From positions 1 to 7,490 of the forward strand of contig JAEWNA010000338.1 in the NCBI GenBank assembly GCA_023392975.1: 7,490 nt of DNA. The letters are read 5' to 3'. Position 1 is the first letter of the stretch, and each line of letters begins with the position of its first letter. Source of the stretch: Pseudomonadota bacterium. GTDB taxonomy: Bacteria; Pseudomonadota; Gammaproteobacteria; Xanthomonadales; Xanthomonadaceae. The position numbers were made by a program, and so were the translations under genes. Positions 1 through 6,517 of this stretch are shown here, piece after piece. The notes below the pieces were generated by a model. It ran no database searches. It saw only the letters and a list, made by a program, of their open reading frames with translations, and was not told the DNA's origin.

Positions 1-74
1 TGCGCAAGCTGCTGACGATCGTCAATGCGCGGCGGCGCGATGAGCTGATGCGGGAGGCGGCGATGGCTGCTTGA
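1..74 (+). CDS. IS110/IS1111-family transposase, C-terminal fragment (5' part outside window)
   Basis: Frame 3 is open from the window edge to a TGA at 72-74 and encodes RKLLTIVNARRRDELMREAA followed by MAA. The RKLLTIVNA block matches what I remember of the extreme C-terminus of IS110/IS1111 transposases (M-R-K-L-L-T-I-L/V-N-A). The two bases before it, TG, are compatible with the preceding Met codon. These enzymes are RuvC-like DEDD recombinases that move an insertion sequence; the catalytic domain would lie left of the window. Only 23 residues are visible, so the family call rests on one short motif. The context raises my confidence: some IS1111-type elements insert specifically into integron attC sites, and a half attC site lies 100 bases downstream. 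Confidence 0.6.
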   Translation, partial: RKLLTIVNARRRDELMREAAMAA

Positions 75-173
75 CCGCTGGTCGGAAGACAGTTGCTGAG
101 TTGAGCCGGCCCGCTGAGCGGGCGCAGCGATGGATCAATCATAGCGCCAGCGCCGAGACCGCGAAGCATGCTT
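1..173 (+). mobile_element. Right part of an IS1111-type insertion sequence (partial, end approximate)
   Basis: The transposase tail is followed by about 100 non-coding bases before recognisable attC sequence begins at 174. I read this as the non-coding right end of the element. It can fold: GCCCGC (109-114) pairs with GCGGGC (118-123) across a TGA loop. GGCGC (121-125, overlapping that stem by three bases) could alternatively pair with GCGCC at 144-148 or 150-154. IS110-family elements carry a non-coding guide RNA (bridge RNA or seekRNA) in one non-coding end, downstream of the transposase in the IS1111 group as I recall. This interval is where such an RNA would lie. The exact IS boundary cannot be fixed; it could fall anywhere from about 155 to 173. 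Confidence 0.45.
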
Positions 174-194
174 GGCTTGAATGAATTGTTATAC
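174..194 (-). repeat. Integron attC site, left half only (R''-L'' arm), interrupted
   Basis: Read on the minus strand from 194, the sequence is GTATAAC followed by AATTCATTCAAGCC. The classical 59-base element of resistance-gene cassettes begins, as I recall it, GTCTAACAATTCATTCAAGCC; these 21 bases differ from it at one position. GTATAAC serves as the R'' core. The arm begins one base after the TGA stop of the minus-strand gene, exactly where a cassette attC belongs. The matching right half (GGCTTAA-like L' and GTTRRRY R' core) is missing. Beyond 174 the sequence runs through AAGCATGCTTCGC into IS-like DNA, so the site appears split. Integron integrase recombines such sites as a folded single strand, and half a site should not be functional. 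Confidence 0.75.
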
Positions 195-195
195 G

Positions 196-957
196 TCACC
201 CCTTTGGTCCCTTTTTCTTATTAATCAGTTTGGCAAGAGCCTTTGCCTTCTTAGCCTTTTGAGTGTAGAGCTCTTGCAGGACATGATCTATGAGCTCGTA
301 AGCATCCATCACGTCATCTATCGTGACGACGCTATCCGCATGGCTTCCGGCATTGCCCAGCCACTTGATGGCTAGGAGAAGTTCTCCAAGTTCCGAATAC
401 TTCGCCGGGAGCAGACTGATTCGCGAATGAAGATTTAAGAATATCCTTTTGCCATTTTTAGTATTGAATCGTTTTACACCGAGATCTGTTAGAAGGGCTT
501 CAAGCGCAATTCTAACGTTGTTTGAAGCGGCGGCAGGACTGCTAAAGAAGAGCCGGAAAGACTCGTGCAGAGGCTCTGATACAGACCGTGGGCATTCTTC
601 TGGGAGGTCAATCATTCGAAGCGGAGGCTCGAAGTACTTCGGTCGGAAGAAGTCACTCCAGATTTGCTCGGGTTCGCCGTCGTCGCCCATCTGTACATCA
701 ATGTCTACTGTGCCTGTGCCGGTACTAGCGACGAACTCACCACAATTGTCATTTTTACATTGAAGAAGTCCAGAATAGATGTATTCGATCCACTCTGGCT
801 CCCACGCCTCATGGCTGTGAGCGTCCTTTGAGTCTTTTCGTTCTTCAGATTGAAATTTGTTCTCAACGAATCGAAGCAAGCCTTTCCCACAGCTTGGGCA
901 CAGCCAGTCTGGCGGGTTCTCTCGTGTGAATGGAATTTTTAATGCTCGACGATCCAC
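196..957 (-). CDS. DUF4145-domain protein with N-terminal zinc ribbon
   Basis: This 253-residue protein of unknown biochemical role starts at GTG 957, chosen because GGAGG lies 4 bases upstream (962-966); the frame closes at a stop at 979-981. Residues 20-72 hold a probable zinc ribbon with CPSC (20-23) and CKNDNC (67-72). Residues about 140-232 match the DUF4145 pattern: N-N-V-R-I-A-L-E-A-L-L near 146-156, then a helical stretch, then I-K-W-L-G-N-A-G-S-H (197-206) and a V-T-I-D-D segment before a final helix. The tail (234-252) is very Lys-rich. No signal peptide or membrane segment is seen, so it is probably cytoplasmic. DUF4145 occurs alone and fused to restriction enzymes, and I recall it being linked to HEPN-like folds. 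A defence or nucleic-acid role is therefore an inference, not shown. It is AT-rich compared with its neighbours and is followed immediately by an attC arm. Confidence 0.8.
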   Translation of the reverse strand: MDRRALKIPFTRENPPDWLCPSCGKGLLRFVENKFQSEERKDSKDAHSHEAWEPEWIEYIYSGLLQCKNDNCGEFVASTGTGTVDIDVQMGDDGEPEQIWSDFFRPKYFEPPLRMIDLPEECPRSVSEPLHESFRLFFSSPAAASNNVRIALEALLTDLGVKRFNTKNGKRIFLNLHSRISLLPAKYSELGELLLAIKWLGNAGSHADSVVTIDDVMDAYELIDHVLQELYTQKAKKAKALAKLINKKKGPKG

Positions 958-961
958 GAAA

Positions 962-966
962 CCTCC
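962..966 (-). promoter_or_regulatory. Shine-Dalgarno GGAGG for the DUF4145 gene
   Basis: The minus strand reads GGAGG, then TTTC, then the GTG start codon. The 4-base spacing is on the short side, but it is the best ribosome site in reach and decides the start. Confidence 0.6.
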
Positions 967-1052
967 AAAGAAAAGGGGTCAGGTTCATTTTCGGACTTGA
1001 TATCAGCCTTCTTTCTGGTTGACGAATATCGACCCTTCATTCTTTCATCTCC

Positions 1053-1072
1053 ACCTGTCAAATCCGACAGGT
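1053..1072. repeat. Perfect 7-bp inverted repeat just after the LysR stop
   Basis: ACCTGTC (1053-1059) and GACAGGT (1066-1072) flank a 6-base spacer, AAATCC. It lies 13 bases beyond the LysR stop codon and so could end LysR transcription, but no T-tract follows on either strand. It also sits close to the edge of the AT-rich DNA, so a role as an insertion target is possible. Confidence 0.4.
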
Positions 1073-1084
1073 ATGCCGCAACCC

Positions 1085-2053
1085 TCAGCGCTCCGAATGC
1101 CCCGTCTCGTCATACCCCCGCGACGCCAGCATCTGCGGTCGGATCAGTTCGATAAAGTCCCGCGCCTGCTGCGACAGGTATTTGCCCTTGCGTACGACCA
1201 CGCCGTAGCTGCGTGACGGGAAGTACTTCGCGAGCGAGCGGATGGCGAGGCGGTCGCGGTCGGCGTCGGTGAGGCAGATGGCGGTGACGATGCTGATGCC
1301 CAGGCCCATCGCGACGTACTGCTTGATGACTTCCCAGCCACCGACTTCGAGGGCGACGGTGTAGGGCACGCGGTTCTGCTGGAACACCAGGTCGACGAGG
1401 CGGTACGTGGTCAGGCGCTGCGGCGGCAGGATCAGGCCGTAGGGCGAGAGGTCTTCGAGCTTGAGGTCGGGCTGGGTCGCCAGCGGATGGCCGCGGGGGG
1501 CGATCAGCATCGGCTCGAAGCGGTAGACCGGGGCGTAGTCGAGGTCGGCGGGGACGTCGAGCATCGAACCGACCGCCAGGTCCACGCCGTCGCTGCGCAG
1601 CAGGTCCAGGCCGCCGGCGCCGGTGACGTTGTGCAGGATCAGGCGCACGTCCGGATGGGCGCGGCGGTAGGCCTCCACGATCTTCGGCAGCAGGTAGAGG
1701 ATGGTCGAACTCCCGGCGGCCACGTGCAGCTCGCCGCCGTCCAGGCCCTTGATCTGCTCGCGGAAGGCGTCCGGGAGGCGATCGATGCCCTCCACCAGCG
1801 GCCGCGCCAGTGCGTACAGGGCGTCGCCCTCGCGGGTGAGCGCGAGCCGGCGTCCGACCCGCTCGAACAGCTTCACCCCCAGTTCCCGCTCCAGCGCCTG
1901 CAGCTGGAGGGTGATGGCCGGCTGGCTGAGGTAGAGGGCCTCGGCCGCGCGCGACACCGAGCCCAGCCGGGCGACCTGGCAGAAGGCGCGGAGCGGCTTC
2001 AGGCGGTCGGCCTTGTAGCCGAAGCGGGGGCTGGGGACGGTCTGTTCGGTCAT
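1085..2053 (-). CDS. LysR-type (CysB-like) transcriptional regulator, divergent from aceBA
   Basis: This is a 322-residue LTTR of normal family length. The winged HTH covers residues about 19-78 (LKPLRAFCQV, then S-V-S-R-A-A-E-A-L-Y-L-S-Q-P-A-I-T-L-Q-L-Q-A-L-E). The periplasmic-binding-like effector domain covers about 105-305. The C-terminal part (G-L-G-I-S-I-V-T near 251-257, and R-K-G-K-Y-L-S-Q-Q-A-R-D-F near 288-300) resembles the CysB group. Start: the frame is open to an ATG at 2161, but the extra 36 residues do not look like LTTR sequence and AAGGA directly abuts that ATG. Family alignment favours ATG 2053, although it lacks a clear Shine-Dalgarno. Its position back-to-back with aceB suggests it controls the glyoxylate shunt and perhaps itself; the effector is unknown. 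This role is inferred from context. A cysteine-regulon role is not supported by any neighbour. Confidence 0.88.
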   Translation of the reverse strand: MTEQTVPSPRFGYKADRLKPLRAFCQVARLGSVSRAAEALYLSQPAITLQLQALERELGVKLFERVGRRLALTREGDALYALARPLVEGIDRLPDAFREQIKGLDGGELHVAAGSSTILYLLPKIVEAYRRAHPDVRLILHNVTGAGGLDLLRSDGVDLAVGSMLDVPADLDYAPVYRFEPMLIAPRGHPLATQPDLKLEDLSPYGLILPPQRLTTYRLVDLVFQQNRVPYTVALEVGGWEVIKQYVAMGLGISIVTAICLTDADRDRLAIRSLAKYFPSRSYGVVVRKGKYLSQQARDFIELIRPQMLASRGYDETGHSER

Positions 2054-2129
2054 GGCGGCGCTCGCGGTTTCGGACGAACGGAGGGTTTGGAGCCGTTGCT
2101 GCACTGCAAAATCAATGGCTTGCGGCGCA

Positions 2130-2145
2130 TTCGACCTTGGTCGAA
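2130..2145. promoter_or_regulatory. Palindrome TTCGACC-TT-GGTCGAA, candidate operator
   Basis: Two perfect 7-base arms (2130-2136 and 2139-2145) are separated by TT in the divergent LysR-aceB gap. It lies 76 bases upstream of the preferred LysR start and just upstream of the aceB promoter-like elements, a usual place for an LTTR or other dimeric regulator site. The site is seen directly; its binder is not known. Confidence 0.45.
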
Positions 2146-2167
2146 GCCGTTGTATTTGCATTCCTTA

Positions 2168-2197
2168 TGAAACACATTGCCAAAACTGTGTTGTCAA
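2168..2197 (-). promoter_or_regulatory. Candidate LysR-gene promoter, perfect -35 with weak -10
   Basis: The minus strand has a perfect TTGACA at 2197-2192, inside the aceB promoter candidate. At normal spacing the -10 is poor (TGTTTC at 2174-2169 or GTTTCA at 2173-2168), as is common for activator-dependent promoters. A start near 2162 would leave a leader of about 110 bases before ATG 2053, or nearly none before ATG 2161. Confidence 0.3.
2171..2192. promoter_or_regulatory. Dyad AACACA-N10-TGTGTT, candidate LysR-type binding site
   Basis: Two perfect 6-base arms span 22 bp and overlap the -35 of the aceB promoter candidate and the -35 of the opposite-strand candidate. Length and symmetry suit a dimeric regulator able to affect both promoters. 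It is not a strict T-N11-A box, so assignment to the neighbouring LysR protein is inference. Confidence 0.4.
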
Positions 2198-2204
2198 ATA
2201 CAGT
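2177..2204 (+). promoter_or_regulatory. Candidate sigma-70 promoter of aceBA
   Basis: TTGCCA (2177-2182; 5/6 to TTGACA) and TACAGT (2199-2204; 4/6 to TATAAT) are 16 bases apart. Transcription would start near 2211, giving a leader of about 38 bases to the aceB ATG. It lies in a locally AT-rich stretch of an otherwise GC-rich region. Confidence 0.5.
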
Positions 2205-2238
2205 ACCCGGACGGATGGTGAGCCTCCCACGTCGTTCC

Positions 2239-2242
2239 GGAG
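2239..2242 (+). promoter_or_regulatory. Shine-Dalgarno GGAG for aceB
   Basis: GGAG ends 6 bases before the ATG at 2249 and fixes that start. Confidence 0.65.
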
Positions 2243-2248
2243 TCGCCC

Positions 2249-3898
<1,650 letters not shown>

Positions 3899-3910
3899 TC
3901 CGCTCCGCTT

Positions 3911-3974
3911 TTGTAGGAGCGACGTGAGTCGCGACACGGAAGCGCCCAGGTCGCGACTCACGTCGCTCCTACAA
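3911..3974. repeat. REP-type palindrome between aceB and aceA
   Basis: The left arm at 3911-3935 begins TTGTAGGAGCGACGTGAGTC. The right arm at 3950-3974 is its exact reverse complement, so the hairpin has 25 perfect base pairs and a 14-base loop (3936-3949). The GTAGGAGCGACGTGAGTCGC string is the dispersed intergenic palindrome I recall from Lysobacter and Xanthomonas genomes. It starts 12 bases after the aceB stop and ends 44 bases before aceA. In the aceBA message it could block 3' exonuclease or partly stop transcription, setting different aceB and aceA levels. That effect is inference; the structure is seen. Confidence 0.9.
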
Positions 3975-4018
3975 CGACAAGAACCCGCCGCATTCACCTC
4001 CCACGCGAGACCACGCCC

Positions 4019-5320
<1,302 letters not shown>

Positions 5321-5327
5321 ACGCAAC

Positions 5328-5376
5328 GACGCTTCATCCCCCTACCATGACCTTCGTCAGGGTGGGGGATGGCGTC
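5328..5376 (+). terminator. Long compound hairpin after aceA (possible terminator without T-tract)
   Basis: Eight bases after the aceA stop the sequence folds into one long stem. GACGC (5328-5332) pairs with GCGTC (5372-5376). CATCCCCC (5335-5342) pairs with GGGGGATG (5364-5371). ACC (5344-5346) pairs with GGT (5361-5363). TGAC (5348-5351) pairs with GTCA (5356-5359) around a CTTC loop. There are 20 pairs, with a TT bulge, a single T bulge and one A-G mismatch. No T-run follows, so it may end transcription only with help, or may protect the 3' end of the aceBA message. Its position between two + strand genes fits either role. Confidence 0.55.
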
Positions 5377-5420
5377 GGGTGTGCTGGAATGCGGTACTCC
5401 TCCGTTCGTCTGGATTTCGC

Positions 5421-5870
5421 ATGCGGATTCCGCTTTCCCTCGTTCTCCTCGCCGCGTCCACCTTCTGTACGCCCGCTTTCGCCGAAGACGCCGCCATCCT
5501 TTCGGTGACGCCCGACCAGATCCGCGCGCAACAGGCCGATCTTCGCCAGGCCATCGAAAGGAAGTCCGGCAACTACGCCCAGTACAGCGAAGAGGAGCGC
5601 AAGACGATCCTTGCGCGCCAGGACGACGTCCTCGCCGTGCTCGGGGACAAGACGTCGATCGACGACCTCGGCCCGGAAGGCAAGGTCCGGCTCACGAACG
5701 CGCTGGCAGCCGTCGACGCCGCGGTGAATCGCGCCGAGGACAACCGGATGATCTGCGAGATCGTCAAGCGGACCGGGTCCAACCGTTCGGAGCGGAAGTG
5801 CATGACCGTCGGCCAGCGCCGCCAGATGCGCGAGCGCCTGGAACGCAACGGCATCAGCACCTCGCGCTGA
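5421..5870 (+). CDS. Small secreted protein of unknown function
   Basis: I do not recognise a named family. The 149-residue product begins with a Sec signal peptide (M-R-I-P-L-S-L-V-L-L-A-A-S, with cleavage likely after A-F-A at 19-21). C16 is preceded by Phe, so it is not a lipobox. The mature part is helical and highly charged (Q-Q-A-D-L-R-Q-A-I-E-R-K near 37-48, and E-E-E-R-K near 57-61). Near the C-terminus two cysteines, C112 and C127, frame T-G-S (118-120). This C-x14-C pattern resembles small periplasmic proteins I have seen in Xanthomonadaceae and may form a disulfide. Start: ATG 5421 puts the signal peptide at the N-terminus; a GTG at 5379 in frame would add 14 residues before it and abut the aceA hairpin, so it is rejected. 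The Shine-Dalgarno is weak (GGAT). An intrinsic terminator follows. Confidence 0.75.
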   Translation: MRIPLSLVLLAASTFCTPAFAEDAAILSVTPDQIRAQQADLRQAIERKSGNYAQYSEEERKTILARQDDVLAVLGDKTSIDDLGPEGKVRLTNALAAVDAAVNRAEDNRMICEIVKRTGSNRSERKCMTVGQRRQMRERLERNGISTSR

Positions 5871-5886
5871 GTCGACGTGCGTCGCG

Positions 5887-5922
5887 GCGAGCGGCCGGCG
5901 TCGAGCCGGCCGCTTCGCTTTT
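5887..5922 (+). terminator. Intrinsic terminator after the secreted-protein gene
   Basis: AGCGGCCGGC (5890-5899) pairs perfectly with GCCGGCCGCT (5905-5914) around a 5-base loop. GCG (5887-5889) extends the stem with CGC (5916-5918) past a single bulged T, and TTTT (5919-5922) follows. It starts 16 bases after the stop codon. The T-run suits + strand transcription. Confidence 0.75.
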
Positions 5923-6028
5923 CGGGGACGAGCTCCTCGCGCGCACGATCCGTGAACCGTCCGGACACGCGCGACGCAGCATCGCTCGCGACCGACCGGC
6001 GGCACCGTCGCCCCGCGTGATCTGCGGA

Positions 6029-6442
6029 TCAATCGACGTCCGGCGCCGGCTTGCGCGGCAGGCCGTCGGCAGGATCCACCGCGGCCCAGTCCACGTGGGT
6101 GTCCCAGAACACATGCGCCATCGGCGCCTGATCCGCATCGCCGTCGAGGTTGGCCAGGGCGATGTGCAGCTCGCCCGGCCAGCGCTGCGAGCGGAAGAAC
6201 AGCGAACTGCCGCAGCGCGCGCAGAAGCCGCGCTCGGCGCCGGGCGAGGAGACGTACCAGCGCAGCGATCCGGCGGCATCGTCGATGCGCGCGCGATCTT
6301 CCGCCATTCCGAACCAGGTGACGAACGCGGAGCCGTGCGCGCGCCGGCACATCGAGCAATGGCAGTGCGCGACCCACAAGCTGGGCCAGTCCAAGGTGAA
6401 GCGCACGTCGCCGCAGAGGCAGCCGCCGCGGGATGAGGCCAT
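6029..6442 (-). CDS. GFA-family zinc protein (glutathione-dependent formaldehyde-activating enzyme-like)
   Basis: This 137-residue cytoplasmic protein has the full GFA cysteine pattern: G-G-C-L-C-G (C8, C10), H-C-H-C-S-M-C (C27, C29, C32) and F-C-A-R-C-G-S (C74, C77), the ligands of two structural or catalytic zinc sites. The family founder was described as condensing formaldehyde with glutathione, but most members have no proven substrate, so the reaction is not assigned. The C-terminal stretch V-F-W-D-T-H-V-D-W (111-119) is also typical. Start: ATG 6442 has GGAG 7 bases upstream (6450-6453) and begins M-A-S-S-R-G-G-C. An in-frame ATG at 6475 would add 11 residues before the conserved start and is less likely. 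It lies 75 bases downstream of the ComM gene on the same strand and may be read from it. Confidence 0.88.
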   Translation of the reverse strand: MASSRGGCLCGDVRFTLDWPSLWVAHCHCSMCRRAHGSAFVTWFGMAEDRARIDDAAGSLRWYVSSPGAERGFCARCGSSLFFRSQRWPGELHIALANLDGDADQAPMAHVFWDTHVDWAAVDPADGLPRKPAPDVD

Positions 6443-6449
6443 GTCGGTG

Positions 6450-6453
6450 CTCC
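6450..6453 (-). promoter_or_regulatory. Shine-Dalgarno GGAG for the GFA gene
   Basis: On minus, GGAG is followed by 7 bases and ATG 6442. This site decides the shorter start. Confidence 0.6.
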
Positions 6454-6517
6454 GTAGTCGCGAGAGCGGCACCATCGCATGCGGTCGCCGCGGGCGCCAG
6501 TTCCCGATCGGGTGCGC

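Larger units (their letters stand above)
174..1050 (-). mobile_element. Probable integron gene cassette carrying the DUF4145 gene (right edge uncertain)
   Basis: Three signs support a cassette: a single ORF filling the segment, an attC arm directly after its stop codon and in the same orientation, and AT-rich composition foreign to the GC-rich flanks. The 5' edge of a cassette should show a GTTRRRY core; I read the minus strand from 1084 to 958 and found none. The AT-rich composition continues to about 1075, so the boundary is given as approximate. No integrase gene and no second attC are in the window. This may be the end of a longer array to the left of the IS, or a lone cassette inserted at a secondary site downstream of the LysR gene. 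Confidence 0.5.
958..1084. other. AT-rich intergenic between DUF4145 gene and LysR gene
   Basis: This stretch holds no gene. It contains AAAAGGGGTCAGGTTCATTT (971-990), a string I recall as recurring in many proteobacterial genomes, often near REP-associated transposases or scattered cassettes. I cannot confirm a copy number here. The composition matches the cassette rather than the GC-rich LysR gene, so the foreign DNA probably begins close to 1075. No convincing -35/-10 pair for the minus-strand gene was found; the TTGACA read on minus at 1061-1056 has no -10 at a proper distance. Confidence 0.5.

Noticed and set aside
198..979. AAAGGGGT inverted repeat (198-205 and 972-979) bracketing the DUF4145 gene
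   Set aside because: Only 8 bases, and one copy is codons for the Lys-rich C-terminus. No target duplication or longer end homology was seen, so it is not credible as transposon ends.
1053..1072. Intrinsic terminator for the LysR gene
   Set aside because: The stem is only 7 bp and no T-run follows on either strand; kept only as an inverted repeat.
6480..6517. CCCGATCGGG palindrome between ComM and GFA genes as a terminator
   Set aside because: The 10-base palindrome has no room for a loop and no T-run, so I do not separate the two genes on this basis.
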